A stretch of 64,000 bases of DNA from Pseudomonas sp. FeN3W (GCA_030263805.2 CP136010.1:2495001-2559000), one strand, 5' to 3'; shown: positions 1-8,780, numbered from the stretch's first letter. The notes: generated by a model not told the origin, from the letters alone. Made by a program: numbers and translations.

Positions 1-450
1 GGCAACGCCAAGAAGGTCCGCCGCCTCTATCACGGTCAGGTTCTGGCGGGCTTCGCCGGCGCCACCGCCGATGCCTTCACCCTCTTCGAACGCTTCGAAG
101 GGCAGCTGGAGAAACATCAGGGGCATCTGGTCCGCGCCGCCGTCGAGCTGGCCAAGGACTGGCGCACCGACCGCTCCCTCAGTCGCCTGGAAGCCATGCT
201 CGCGGTGGCCAACAAGGATGCCTCGCTGATCATCACCGGCAATGGCGACGTGGTGCAGCCCGAGGACGACCTGATCGCCATGGGCTCCGGCGGCGGTTTC
301 GCCCAGGCCGCGGCCAAGGCACTGCTGCTCAAAGCCGGCGACGATATGTCGGCCCAGGAAATCGCCGAGACAGCGTTGAACATCGCCGGCAGCATCTGCG
401 TGTTCACCAACCAGAATCTGACCATCGAGGAACTCGACAGCGCGATCTGA
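1..450 (+). CDS. hslV: ATP-dependent protease subunit HslV (3' part)
   Basis: This is the proteolytic subunit of the cytosolic HslVU (ClpQY) protease. The frame is open from base 1, so the start codon and the N-terminal catalytic threonine lie outside the window; 149 C-terminal codons remain. Recognisable family segments are the KVRRLYHG stretch, the LFERFEGQLE helix, and the ITGNGDVVQPEDDLIAMGSG region followed by the usual C-terminal helix ending in EELDSAI. hslU follows after 27 nt, as in the standard hslVU operon. Identification is firm because of both sequence and neighbour. Confidence 0.97.
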   Translation, partial: GNAKKVRRLYHGQVLAGFAGATADAFTLFERFEGQLEKHQGHLVRAAVELAKDWRTDRSLSRLEAMLAVANKDASLIITGNGDVVQPEDDLIAMGSGGGFAQAAAKALLLKAGDDMSAQEIAETALNIAGSICVFTNQNLTIEELDSAI

Positions 451-477
451 TCGCCTGTCGTTCCGGAGTACCGCACC

Positions 478-1821
478 ATGTCCATGACGCCCCGCGAGAT
501 CGTCCACGAACTCAACCGCCACATCATCGGCCAGGACGACGCCAAGCGCGCCGTGGCCATCGCCCTGCGCAACCGCTGGCGGCGCATGCAGCTGCCGGCC
601 GAGCTGCGCCAGGAAGTCACGCCGAAGAACATCCTGATGATCGGCCCGACCGGCGTCGGCAAGACCGAGATCGCCCGACGCCTGGCCAAGCTGGCCAATG
701 CGCCCTTCCTCAAGGTCGAAGCGACCAAGTTCACCGAGGTCGGCTATGTCGGCCGTGATGTCGAATCGATCATCCGCGACTTGGCCGATGCAGCCTTGAA
801 AATGCTGCGCGAGCAGGAGGTGCACAAGATGCGCCACCGCGCCGAAGATGCCGCTGAAGAACGCATCCTCGACGCCCTGCTGCCGCCGGCGCGACCGGTG
901 GGCTTCTCCGAGGAGCCGGTGCAATCCGGCGATTCGAACACCCGCCAGCTGTTCCGCAAGCGCCTGCGCGAAGGCCAGCTGGACGACAAGGAAATCGACA
1001 TCGAGGTCGCCGAAAGCCCGGCCGGCGTGGAAATCATGGCCCCGCCCGGCATGGAGGAAATGACCAACCAGCTGCAGAACCTCTTCGCCAACATGGGCAA
1101 AGGCAAGAAGAAGAGCCGCAAGCTGAAGATCAAGGAAGCCTTCAAGCTGATCCGCGACGAGGAAGCCGCACGCCTAGTCAACGAAGAAGACCTCAAGGCC
1201 CGCGCGCTGGAAGCGGTCGAGCAGCACGGCATCGTCTTCATCGACGAGATCGACAAGGTCGCCAAGCGCGGCAACACCAGCGGTGCCGACGTTTCCCGCG
1301 AGGGTGTGCAGCGCGACCTGCTGCCGTTGATCGAAGGCAGCACGGTCAACACCAAGCTCGGCATGGTCAAGACCGACCACATCCTGTTCATCGCCTCCGG
1401 CGCCTTCCACCTGTCCAAGCCCAGCGACCTGGTGCCGGAACTGCAGGGTCGTCTGCCGATTCGGGTCGAACTCAAAGCGCTGTCGCCGGAAGACTTCGAA
1501 CGCATCCTCACCGAGCCACATGCCGCGCTCACAGAGCAGTACCGTGAACTGCTGAAGACCGAAGGCCTGCACGTCGAATTCCTCGAAGATGGCATCAAGC
1601 GCATCGCCGAGATCGCCTGGCAGGTCAACGAGAAGACCGAGAACATCGGCGCCCGTCGCCTGCACACGCTGCTCGAGCGTCTGCTGGAGGAGGTTTCCTT
1701 CAGCGCTGCCGATATCGCCGCCAAGCAGGACGGCGAGGCGATCCGCATCGATGCCGCCTACGTCAACGAGCACCTCGGCGAGCTGGCGCAGGACGAAGAC
1801 CTGTCGCGGTACATTCTTTAA
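478..1821 (+). CDS. hslU: HslU, AAA+ unfoldase of the HslVU protease
   Basis: The 447-residue ATPase unfolds substrates and feeds them to HslV. The start is an ATG with a GGAG ribosome site about 14 nt upstream. Near residue 55 is the Walker A motif GPTGVGKTEIARR. The GYVGRDVES pore loop follows at about residue 90, the family-specific I-domain spans roughly 110-240, and Walker B (VFIDEIDK) is near 255. The C-terminus DLSRYIL is the conserved tail that docks into HslV. Length and motifs match the family with nothing missing. Confidence 0.98.
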   Translation: MSMTPREIVHELNRHIIGQDDAKRAVAIALRNRWRRMQLPAELRQEVTPKNILMIGPTGVGKTEIARRLAKLANAPFLKVEATKFTEVGYVGRDVESIIRDLADAALKMLREQEVHKMRHRAEDAAEERILDALLPPARPVGFSEEPVQSGDSNTRQLFRKRLREGQLDDKEIDIEVAESPAGVEIMAPPGMEEMTNQLQNLFANMGKGKKKSRKLKIKEAFKLIRDEEAARLVNEEDLKARALEAVEQHGIVFIDEIDKVAKRGNTSGADVSREGVQRDLLPLIEGSTVNTKLGMVKTDHILFIASGAFHLSKPSDLVPELQGRLPIRVELKALSPEDFERILTEPHAALTEQYRELLKTEGLHVEFLEDGIKRIAEIAWQVNEKTENIGARRLHTLLERLLEEVSFSAADIAAKQDGEAIRIDAAYVNEHLGELAQDEDLSRYIL

Positions 1822-1825
1822 AAAG

Positions 1826-1900
1826 CAGCCTCGAGCCGCAAGCTACAAGCCGCAAGCAGGTCCTGCTTCACTTGTCGCTTGCAGCTTGGGGCTTGGAGCT
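1826..1900 (+). repeat. REP-like palindrome between hslU and the DUF971 gene
   Basis: The left arm is built from GCAAGC/AGCCGCAAGC units and the right arm from GCTTGCAGCTTGG units, so the RNA can fold into a long imperfect hairpin. The same AGCTTCAAGC-type vocabulary recurs at about 4849-4945, 19944-20071 and 59466-59617. It fills almost the whole 84-nt gap between two genes and may act as a processing or attenuation site. Confidence 0.7.
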
Positions 1901-1905
1901 GACCC

Positions 1906-2280
1906 ATGCGCATCCCCACCGCCATCAAGTTGCACAAGGCGTCGAAAACCCTGGAGCTGGAATACGGCAGCGACGAGCGCCATGTGCTGTCCGCCGAATT
2001 CCTGCGCGTGCATTCACCCTCGGCGGAGGTGCAGGGTCACGGCAATCCGGTGCTGCAGACCGGCAAGCTGAACGTCGGCCTGGAGCAGATCGAGCCCGCC
2101 GGTCAATACGCGCTGAAGCTGACCTTCAGCGACGGCCACGACAGCGGTCTGTTCACCTGGGACTATCTGGAGCGCCTGGCACTGAATCGGCAGGCGTTGT
2201 GGGAGGACTATCTGGAGGCGTTGAAGAAAGCTGGTAAATCCCGCGATCCCGATGAGTCCGTGGTCAAGTTGATGCTCTGA
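1906..2280 (+). CDS. DUF971 family protein
   Basis: This 124-residue protein has the DUF971 (gamma-butyrobetaine hydroxylase-like N-terminal) pattern: an early LHKASKTLELEYGS strand, LSAEFLRVHSPSAEV, then GQYALKLTFSDGHDSGLFTWDYL near the middle. Its molecular role is unknown; related proteins are thought to handle Fe-S clusters. In related pseudomonads a gene of this family sits directly after hslU, as here. The start chosen is ATG, the first codon after the palindrome. Confidence 0.9.
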   Translation: MRIPTAIKLHKASKTLELEYGSDERHVLSAEFLRVHSPSAEVQGHGNPVLQTGKLNVGLEQIEPAGQYALKLTFSDGHDSGLFTWDYLERLALNRQALWEDYLEALKKAGKSRDPDESVVKLML

Positions 2281-2563
2281 ACCCACGCGGCGGGGTCTTG
2301 CGCACCCGCTCTCGCGCGGATCACCAGTGCCTGACGCAGCCGGCAGGCGCCGCGCTCTGCTTCACATCCAGCCCCATACGACCACGGGGCGACCCCGCGG
2401 TCGAAAAGCGACAGGCGTGCAGCCCACGCGCTCAAGAAACCTTCGAAGTCGGCCGCTAAGTGCAGGGACACTTACGCGCCGCTATTGCGGCGCCCCGGCA
2501 CAAGACGCCTCGCTGCAGTGCTTTCGCGACTGAGCCTGCCTCGACTTTCTGGAGCGTTTACAC

Positions 2564-4495
2564 ATGTTCTCCCGTTTTTTCACCGACCTGGCCGTGACGC
2601 GCAAGCTTGGCCTGGGCTTCGGCTTCATTGTCCTGCTGACACTCCTGGTTGCCGCCATCACCGTCACCAGCCTGAACGGGCTGCTGGAGCGCAACCAGAA
2701 GCAGACCCGCCTGTCCCAAGTCCAGGAGGCCTCCTATGCCGTGGATACCGCACGCACGCTGTTCGAACAAAGCGGCAGCGACGCCCACGCCCAGCAGGTG
2801 ACCGGCAAGATAGCCGAGGTCCGCGACCACCTGCAGGACATCCGCACCACCCTGACCGCCGCCGAAGATCAGCGCGACATCGCCGCCGCGCTCCAGCATG
2901 CCGAGCGGATCGAGCGCAGCTTCCAGGAGCTGAAGCAGGCCCGCGAAAGCCGCGAGCAGAGTCGGGGCGTGATGGTCAGCAGCGCCGGCGAGGCCTTGAA
3001 GGCACTCGGCGAACTGGAAAATCAGATCTACCAGGCGCTCGAACAGTCCGCCGACGATCCTCTCGTCGTGCAGCAAGCCCGCACCCTCGCGGAACTCACC
3101 CGGCGTGTGCTGGAGAGCCGCTACCTGGTGCGTGGCTACATCTTCCAGCACACCGAAGAGTCTGCGCAGCTCGCCTATGCCGGTCTCGATCGCTCGCGCG
3201 AACAGGCCGATCTGCTGCGTGGTTTGCTACCCGCCGATCAGCACAGCCACCTCGACCGCATGGCCAGCGCCTTGCAGCGCTACCGTGCGGCGATCGAAAC
3301 CTTCAAGGTCGGCATGGACGCGACCATCCAGGCCCGCACGGCGCTGTCCACTGAGATCGGCGGGCTGCTCGAGATCAACGGTAAGCTCTACCACAACCAG
3401 CAGACCAAGATGCTCGGCGAAACGCAGCAGGCACGCATCCAGACGATGCTGACCGCCCTCGCCAGTGCACTGCTCGGCGTGCTCGCGGCCTGGTTCATTG
3501 CCCGACAGATCATCCTGCCGTTGCGCCACACCCTGGCCATGGCCCGACGCATCGCCGACGGCGACCTCTCCGGCCAGGACAACGCGCATCGCCGTGACGA
3601 GCTGGGCCAGCTGGAAAGCGCCATGCAGGACATGCGCCAGAGCCTGCGTAAGCTGATCGGCAGCATCGGCGACAGCTCGACGCAGATCGCCGCCGCTGCC
3701 GAGGAGCTGTCCGCCGTCACCGAGCAGACCAGCGCCGGGGTCAACGATCAGCGCCAGGAGACCGATCAGGTGGCTACGGCGGTGAACGAGATGGCCGCCA
3801 CCGTTCAGGAAGTGGCGCGCAACGCGGTCGATGCTGCGCAGGCCACCGCCGAGGCCGACCAGCAGGCGGTGCAGGGCGAGAAGCTGGCAGGCGATGCCGT
3901 CGCCCAGATCGAGCGCATGGCGATGCAGGTCGCCAACACCGGCGAGGCGATGGAGCATCTACGCCGCGACAGCGATGCCATCGGCAGCGTGCTGGACGTG
4001 ATCAAGGCGGTCGCCGAGCAGACCAATCTGCTGGCGCTCAACGCCGCCATCGAGGCGGCGCGGGCTGGCGAAGCCGGCCGTGGTTTCGCCGTGGTGGCCG
4101 ACGAGGTGCGCGCCCTGGCGCAACGCACCCAGCAATCGACCGAGGAGATCGAGAAGCTGATCGGCACCCTGCAGAACAGTGCCCAGAGCGCAAGTCAACT
4201 GATGCGCGACAACCAGCAGCTGAGCGACAGCACGGTCGAGCTGACCCGCCGGGCCGGAGACGCCCTGAGCGTCATCGCCCGTACCGTGTCGACCATCCAG
4301 AGCATGAACCAGCAGATCGCGGCAGCTGCCGAGCAGCAGAGCGCGGTAGCCGAGGAGATCAACCGCAGCGTGGTAAGCGTGCGCGACATTTCCCTACAGA
4401 CCGCCACCGCCAGCGACGAGACGGCGCGCGCCAGTACCGAACTGGCCCAGCTGGGCAACGCGCTTCAGCAACAGATCGGCCGCTTCCGCCTCTGA
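2564..4495 (+). CDS. Methyl-accepting chemotaxis protein, probably HBM-type sensor
   Basis: This is an inner-membrane chemoreceptor of 643 residues. A first membrane helix lies at about 13-35 and a second at about 294-314; between them is a roughly 255-residue all-helical periplasmic region, long enough for a helical bimodular (HBM) domain. A HAMP domain follows (about 315-365), then the cytoplasmic coiled coil with the signalling-tip sequence NLLALNAAIEAARAGE near residue 490. There is no C-terminal CheR-docking pentapeptide. The ligand cannot be read from the sequence; HBM receptors of pseudomonads bind small organic acids or polyamines. It sits alone between the DUF971 gene and a convergent PHA-system gene. 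Confidence 0.93.
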   Translation: MFSRFFTDLAVTRKLGLGFGFIVLLTLLVAAITVTSLNGLLERNQKQTRLSQVQEASYAVDTARTLFEQSGSDAHAQQVTGKIAEVRDHLQDIRTTLTAAEDQRDIAAALQHAERIERSFQELKQARESREQSRGVMVSSAGEALKALGELENQIYQALEQSADDPLVVQQARTLAELTRRVLESRYLVRGYIFQHTEESAQLAYAGLDRSREQADLLRGLLPADQHSHLDRMASALQRYRAAIETFKVGMDATIQARTALSTEIGGLLEINGKLYHNQQTKMLGETQQARIQTMLTALASALLGVLAAWFIARQIILPLRHTLAMARRIADGDLSGQDNAHRRDELGQLESAMQDMRQSLRKLIGSIGDSSTQIAAAAEELSAVTEQTSAGVNDQRQETDQVATAVNEMAATVQEVARNAVDAAQATAEADQQAVQGEKLAGDAVAQIERMAMQVANTGEAMEHLRRDSDAIGSVLDVIKAVAEQTNLLALNAAIEAARAGEAGRGFAVVADEVRALAQRTQQSTEEIEKLIGTLQNSAQSASQLMRDNQQLSDSTVELTRRAGDALSVIARTVSTIQSMNQQIAAAAEQQSAVAEEINRSVVSVRDISLQTATASDETARASTELAQLGNALQQQIGRFRL

Positions 4496-4501
4496 CCACC
4501 A

Positions 4502-4527
4502 GGCGCAGGGCCGCGTGGCCCTGCGCC
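4502..4527. terminator. Perfect 11-bp hairpin between convergent genes
   Basis: GGCGCAGGGCC pairs exactly with GGCCCTGCGCC around a GCGT loop. It lies in the 36-nt space between the stop codons of the chemoreceptor (plus) and the PHA-system gene (minus). There is no T-run, so it may be a transcript-end stabiliser or weak terminator for both strands. Confidence 0.7.
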
Positions 4528-4531
4528 GCCG

Positions 4532-4807
4532 TCAGGCCAGGGCCTTGTCCAGTACCCTCTCGATCTGCCCCTGAATGCTGCCGCCCATGGCCGAGAGCAG
4601 CAGGCCGAGATTGAGCAGCACCTTGACGCGGTCTTCGTAGACTTCGATGCGTCCGTCCGCGCCGCTGCGCTTGACCGCCAGCACATCGCCCTGCCACTGA
4701 CAGCTCACGCCGAACTCGCGAGCCAGGCGTGCGGCCAGTGCATCGGCCTTCTCGCGTGCGGCCTCGCGGCCAAGATTGTGGGTACGTTCGACGAGAATCT
4801 GGGCCAT
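4532..4807 (-). CDS. Polyhydroxyalkanoic acid system family protein
   Basis: A 91-residue cytosolic protein starting MAQILVERTHNLGREAAREKA, with a middle GVSCQWQGDVLAVKRSGADG and an amphipathic C-terminal helix ending RVLDKALA. This pattern matches the small PHA-granule-region family (PF09650) whose gene lies between the pha genes and ubiE in P. aeruginosa. Here the polymerase, depolymerase and phasin genes expected next to it are absent. The function is unknown; the fold resembles a START/SRPBCC-like small domain only by inference. It is divergent from ubiE. Confidence 0.85.
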   Translation of the reverse strand: MAQILVERTHNLGREAAREKADALAARLAREFGVSCQWQGDVLAVKRSGADGRIEVYEDRVKVLLNLGLLLSAMGGSIQGQIERVLDKALA

Positions 4808-4848
4808 GAGAACTCCTGACTGCGCCCGAAAGGGCGCGCACTATAGCA

Positions 4849-4945
4849 GCAGCTGGAAGCTGGAAGCTGGAAGCCGGTGTGCGGGGCAGTGGCTCACGCC
4901 GCTCAAGCTTTTTCTTCCAGCTTCAGGCTTCAAGCTTCCAGCTGC
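4849..4945. repeat. REP-like palindrome with three tandem GGAAGCT units
   Basis: GCAGCTGGAAGCTGGAAGC and one further GGAAGC unit form the left arm (4849-4874). The right arm, TTCCAGCTTCAGGCTTCAAG through CAGCTGC, spans 4914-4945. The arms are complementary over most of their length and enclose about 40 nt. It sits in the divergent gap upstream of ubiE, which makes an effect on ubiE transcription possible. Confidence 0.75.
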
Positions 4946-4954
4946 TTTTGGGTT

Positions 4955-4974
4955 TAGAATGCCGGCACATTCTT
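4955..4974 (+). promoter_or_regulatory. Promoter-like motif shared with the rimB leader
   Basis: TAGAATGCCGGCA followed by CATTCTT lies 16 nt upstream of ubiE. A copy that differs at one base occurs 12 nt upstream of rimB (56725-56744). TAGAAT resembles a -10 hexamer, but no convincing -35 is seen at the usual spacing. It may be an extended -10 with a conserved start region. Confidence 0.5.
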
Positions 4975-4989
4975 TCCGGCGAAAGTGAC

Positions 4990-5760
4990 ATGACCGACCC
5001 TCGCAAAGCGCATGACGCAGAACCGACCACCCATTTCGGCTACAAGAACGTGCCGGAAAGCCAGAAGGCGCAGAAGGTGGCCGAGGTGTTCCACTCCGTG
5101 GCCGCCAAGTACGACCTGATGAACGACCTGATGTCCGGTGGCGTGCATCGGCTGTGGAAGCGCTTCACCATCGAGCTGTCCGGCGCCCGCCACGGCAATC
5201 GCATACTGGACATCGCCGGCGGCACCGGTGACCTGACCCGCCAGTTCTCGCGCATCGTCGGCCCCACCGGCGAGGTGGTACTGGCCGACATCAACGCCTC
5301 TATGCTCAAGGTCGGTCGCGACAAGCTGCTGGACAAGGGCGTGGCCGGCAACGTCAAGTTCGTTCAGGCCGATGCCGAGAAGCTGCCCTTCCCGGATAAC
5401 CACTTCGACGTGGTCACCATCGCCTTCGGCCTGCGCAACGTCACTCACAAGGAAGAGGCCATCGCCTCCATGCTGCGCGTGCTCAAGCCGGGCGGCCGCC
5501 TGCTGGTACTGGAATTCTCCAAACCGACCAACCAGCTGTTCTCCAAGGCCTACGACGCCTACTCGTTCAGCCTGCTGCCGATGATGGGCAAGCTGATCAC
5601 CAACGACGCCGACAGCTATCGCTACCTGGCCGAGTCGATCCGCATGCATCCGGATCAGGAAACGCTCAAAGGCATGATGGAGACCGCCGGTTTCGAGCGC
5701 GTCAGCTACCACAACATGACCGGCGGCATCGTCGCCCTGCACCGCGGCATCAAACCCTGA
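4990..5760 (+). CDS. ubiE: UbiE, ubiquinone/menaquinone C-methyltransferase
   Basis: A SAM-dependent methyltransferase of 256 residues that C-methylates the benzoquinol ring in ubiquinone synthesis. Family marks are FGYKNVPESQKAQKVAEVFH at the N-terminus, YDLMNDLMSGGVHRLWKR, and the SAM site ILDIAGGTGDLTR near residue 73. NVTHKEEAIASMLRVLKPGG and a C-terminal NMTGGIVALHRGIKP follow. The ATG at 4990 is preferred over an in-frame upstream start that would lie inside the palindrome. It overlaps ubiJ by one base and opens the ubi operon. Confidence 0.97.
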   Translation: MTDPRKAHDAEPTTHFGYKNVPESQKAQKVAEVFHSVAAKYDLMNDLMSGGVHRLWKRFTIELSGARHGNRILDIAGGTGDLTRQFSRIVGPTGEVVLADINASMLKVGRDKLLDKGVAGNVKFVQADAEKLPFPDNHFDVVTIAFGLRNVTHKEEAIASMLRVLKPGGRLLVLEFSKPTNQLFSKAYDAYSFSLLPMMGKLITNDADSYRYLAESIRMHPDQETLKGMMETAGFERVSYHNMTGGIVALHRGIKP

Positions 5761-6383
5761 TGCTGCGCGCTGCCCTGCTGGCCGGTGCCGAACGTGGCAT
5801 CAATCGCATCCTGCGCCTGGATCCCACGGCATTGCCGCGACTGGCACGCCTGAGCGGACGGATCATCGAGATCGACTGTACGGCGCCGGCCTGGCGGCTG
5901 TTCATCCTTGCCGACGACGAAGGCCTGCGCCTGGCCAGCAACTGGGGCGCGGATGCCGACTGCCGCCTGCGTGCGCCGGCGCGCAGCCTCTTGCGCCTGG
6001 CCGTCAGCCGCAACAAGACCGCCGTGCTGCATGGCCCCGAGGTCGAGATCGATGGCGACAGCGGCCTGCTGATGAACCTCGCCGAAGTGCTGCAGGATCT
6101 GGAACTGGACTGGGAATACGAAATTTCCCGCTGGCTCGGCCCGGTCGGCGCACAGCTGCTCGGTTCCAGCCTGCGCAGCCCAGTGGACTGGGCACGCGAC
6201 AGCGCTGACTCGCTACGTCAGGACCTTGCCGACTACCTCAGCGAAGAATCCCGCGCGCTGGTCGGCCAAGCCGAAGCCCAGACGCGTTTCGACGAGCTGG
6301 ATGACATGAAACTTGCCCTCGACCGACTCGAAGCCCGCATCGAGCGCCTCGCCCTCAACCTGAATCCAGATCGCCCCGAATGA
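5760..6383 (+). CDS. ubiJ: UbiJ, SCP2-domain ubiquinone biosynthesis accessory factor
   Basis: A 207-residue protein with an N-terminal SCP2-like lipid-binding domain (about 15-115), followed by DLELDWEYEISRWLGPVGAQ and a C-terminal coiled coil (DELDDMKLALDRLEARIERL). UbiJ homologues are part of the cytosolic Ubi complex, where the SCP2 domain is thought to hold the polyprenyl intermediate. It is tightly coupled to ubiE (1-nt overlap) and ubiB (4-nt overlap), which supports the assignment. Confidence 0.93.
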   Translation: MLRAALLAGAERGINRILRLDPTALPRLARLSGRIIEIDCTAPAWRLFILADDEGLRLASNWGADADCRLRAPARSLLRLAVSRNKTAVLHGPEVEIDGDSGLLMNLAEVLQDLELDWEYEISRWLGPVGAQLLGSSLRSPVDWARDSADSLRQDLADYLSEESRALVGQAEAQTRFDELDDMKLALDRLEARIERLALNLNPDRPE

Positions 6384-7990
6384 AGCTGTTCGCCGCCGCA
6401 CGCCGCCTGTTTCGCATCCTGCTGGTGGTGATCCGCTACCGCCTCGATGACATCATTCTCGACCTGCCGATGCCCTGGTGGTTGCGCGCCACCAGCTATC
6501 TGCTGCCCTGGCGCTGGATTCCGCGACGCCACAGCGAGCTGTCGCGCGGCGCACGCCTGCGTCTGGCACTGGAAGGGTTGGGGCCGATCTTCATCAAGTT
6601 CGGGCAGATCCTCTCTACCCGTCGCGATCTGCTGCCGCTGGATATCGCCGAAGAGCTGGCGATGCTCCAGGACCGTGTGCCGCCCTTCGATTCAGCCGTC
6701 GCCACAGCACTGATCGAGCGCCAGCTGGGCGCACCGGTAGGGGAAATCTTCGCCCGTTTCGACAGCAAGCCGCTGGCCTCCGCATCGGTGGCGCAGGTGC
6801 ATGCGGCCAAGCTGCGTTCCGGCGAGGAAGTGGTAGTCAAGGTGGTGCGCCCGAACCTCCGGCCGATCATCAGCCAGGATCTGGCCTGGCTGTTCATGCT
6901 GGCCAAAACCGCCGAGCGCATTTCCATCGACGCGCGCCGCCTGCACCTGGTGGAAGTGGTCGACGACTACGCCAAGACCATTTACGACGAGCTCGACCTG
7001 CTGCGCGAAGCGGCCAACGCCAGCCAGCTCAAGCGCAACTTCGAAGGCTCGGCGCTGCTTTACGTGCCGCAGGTCTACTGGGACTACTGCCGCCCGCAGG
7101 TGCTGGTGATGGAACGCATCTACGGCGTGCCGGTGACCGACATGGCCGGACTGACACGGCAGAACACCGACATGCGCCAGCTGGCCGAGCGCGGCGTGGA
7201 GATATTCTTCACCCAGGTGTTCCGCGACAGTTTCTTCCATGCCGACATGCACCCCGGCAACATCTTCGTCAGCACCCATCAGCCCTGGAGCCCGCAGTAC
7301 ATCGCGGTGGATTTCGGCATCGTCGGCAGCCTGACACCCGAGGACCAGGATTACCTGGCGCGCAACCTGATGGCCTTCTTCAAGCGCGACTACCGCAAGG
7401 TGGCGCAGCTGCACATCGACTCGGGCTGGGTGCCGGCGGAGACCAAGGTCAACGAATTCGAGGCGGCGATCCGCACCGTCTGCGAACCGATCTTCGAGAA
7501 GCCGCTGAAGGACATCTCCTTCGGCCAGTTGCTGGTGCGCCTGTTCCAGGTGGCGCGGCGCTTCAACATGGAAGTGCAGCCGCAGCTGGTATTGCTGCAG
7601 AAGACCCTGCTCAACATCGAAGGCCTCGGCCGCGAGCTGTACCCCGATCTCGACCTCTGGAGCACCGGCCAGCCTTATCTCGAGCGCTGGATGCGCGAGC
7701 GCATGAGCCCCAAGCAGCTGATCAAGAACGTGCACGCGCAGATCGAACAACTGCCGCACCTGGCCAACATGACCCGCGAGCTGCTCGAGCGCATGGCGCA
7801 CCCGCATGCGAACAACCCACCGCCGCCCTGGCGCGAGCGTCACCACGGCTGGCCGCTGCGGCTGATCGGTGCGCTATTGCTCGGCAGCGGTGCGATCCTG
7901 GCCGCCAGCGCCGACAGCCTGACCGCCGTAACCGCCTGGCCGGCGTGGGTGATGCTGGTGGCCGGCATCTTCATCGTGGTGCGCCGATAG
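6380..7990 (+). CDS. ubiB: UbiB, atypical ADCK-family kinase for ubiquinone synthesis
   Basis: 536 residues, membrane-associated. The family KxGQ motif appears as IKFGQILSTRRDLLP near residue 75. The nucleotide-loop region ASASVAQVHAAKLRSGEEV follows, then FFHADMHPGNIFV and VDFGIVGSL as the catalytic and metal-binding loops. The C-terminus has two membrane helices (LIGALLLGSGAILAAS and WVMLVAGIFIVV). The start overlaps ubiJ in an ATGA. UbiB is required for aerobic ubiquinone formation, with ATPase activity linked to lipid handling. Confidence 0.97.
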   Translation: MKLFAAARRLFRILLVVIRYRLDDIILDLPMPWWLRATSYLLPWRWIPRRHSELSRGARLRLALEGLGPIFIKFGQILSTRRDLLPLDIAEELAMLQDRVPPFDSAVATALIERQLGAPVGEIFARFDSKPLASASVAQVHAAKLRSGEEVVVKVVRPNLRPIISQDLAWLFMLAKTAERISIDARRLHLVEVVDDYAKTIYDELDLLREAANASQLKRNFEGSALLYVPQVYWDYCRPQVLVMERIYGVPVTDMAGLTRQNTDMRQLAERGVEIFFTQVFRDSFFHADMHPGNIFVSTHQPWSPQYIAVDFGIVGSLTPEDQDYLARNLMAFFKRDYRKVAQLHIDSGWVPAETKVNEFEAAIRTVCEPIFEKPLKDISFGQLLVRLFQVARRFNMEVQPQLVLLQKTLLNIEGLGRELYPDLDLWSTGQPYLERWMRERMSPKQLIKNVHAQIEQLPHLANMTRELLERMAHPHANNPPPPWRERHHGWPLRLIGALLLGSGAILAASADSLTAVTAWPAWVMLVAGIFIVVRR

Positions 7991-8039
7991 CCATCCCTGG
8001 TGCAGGCTGGCACACTTGGCCCATTGAGCGGAGAATCCG

Positions 8040-8435
8040 ATGAACTGGCTGGACGAAATCAACTGGAACGCCGACGGTCTGGTGCCGGCGATCGCCCAGG
8101 ACCACAAGACCGGCCGCGTGCTGATGATGGCCTGGATGAATCGCGAAGCGCTGACGCTGACCGCACAGGAAAACCGCGCCATCTACTGGTCGCGTTCGCG
8201 CAACCGGCTGTGGCGCAAGGGCGAGGAGTCCGGCCACGTGCAGCGGCTGCACGAGCTGCGCCTGGACTGCGACGCCGACGTGATCATCCTGATGGTCGAA
8301 CAGATCGGCGGCATCGCCTGTCACACCGGGCGCGAAAGCTGCTTCTACCGCGTGTTCGAAAACGGCGCCTGGAAGGTCGTCGAGCCGGTCCTCAAGGACC
8401 CGCACGCCATCTATGCGGAGCACAAGCATGAGTGA
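8040..8435 (+). CDS. hisI: Phosphoribosyl-AMP cyclohydrolase
   Basis: A 131-residue enzyme for the third step of histidine synthesis, opening the ring of phosphoribosyl-AMP. The sequence shows the family block LMMAWMNREAL, YWSRSRNRLWRKGEESG and the metal-binding DCDADVIIL plus ACHTGRESCFYR. It is encoded separately from hisE rather than fused, as in other pseudomonads. hisE starts 8 nt before its stop. It lies 49 nt downstream of ubiB. Confidence 0.97.
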   Translation: MNWLDEINWNADGLVPAIAQDHKTGRVLMMAWMNREALTLTAQENRAIYWSRSRNRLWRKGEESGHVQRLHELRLDCDADVIILMVEQIGGIACHTGRESCFYRVFENGAWKVVEPVLKDPHAIYAEHKHE

Positions 8436-8760
8436 CACCCTGACCCGTCTGGCCGAGGTGCTGGAAGCCCGCAAGGGCGCGGCGCCGGACAGCTCCTACG
8501 TGGCCAGCCTGTACCACAAGGGCCTGAACAAGATTCTCGAGAAGGTCGGCGAGGAATCGGTGGAAACCATACTCGCTGCCAAGGACGCCGCCGTCAGTGG
8601 CGACGCCAGCGACCTGATCTACGAAACCGCTGACCTCTGGTTCCACAGCCTGGTCATGCTCGCCGCCCTCGGCCAGCACCCCCAGGCCGTACTGGATGAA
8701 CTGGACCGGCGCTTCGGTCTCTCCGGACACGCGGAAAAGGCCGCGCGTCCGCAAACCTGA
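8428..8760 (+). CDS. hisE: Phosphoribosyl-ATP pyrophosphatase
   Basis: This 110-residue enzyme removes pyrophosphate from phosphoribosyl-ATP in histidine synthesis. The MazG-like helical fold is visible as SYVASLYHKGLNKILEKVGE followed by ESVETILAAKD and DLIYETADLWFHSLVML, with the expected acidic metal ligands (EKVGEE and ETAD). The start at 8428 (MSDTLTRLAEVLEARKG) gives the usual length; an earlier in-frame ATG would add five residues. Confidence 0.96.
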   Translation: MSDTLTRLAEVLEARKGAAPDSSYVASLYHKGLNKILEKVGEESVETILAAKDAAVSGDASDLIYETADLWFHSLVMLAALGQHPQAVLDELDRRFGLSGHAEKAARPQT

Positions 8761-8780
8761 TACACATCGGAGATAACACC

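Noticed and set aside
2281..2563. Small plus-strand frame at 2327-2533 before the chemoreceptor
   Set aside because: Arg-rich composition, no ribosome site and no family similarity; treated as the leader of the chemoreceptor gene.
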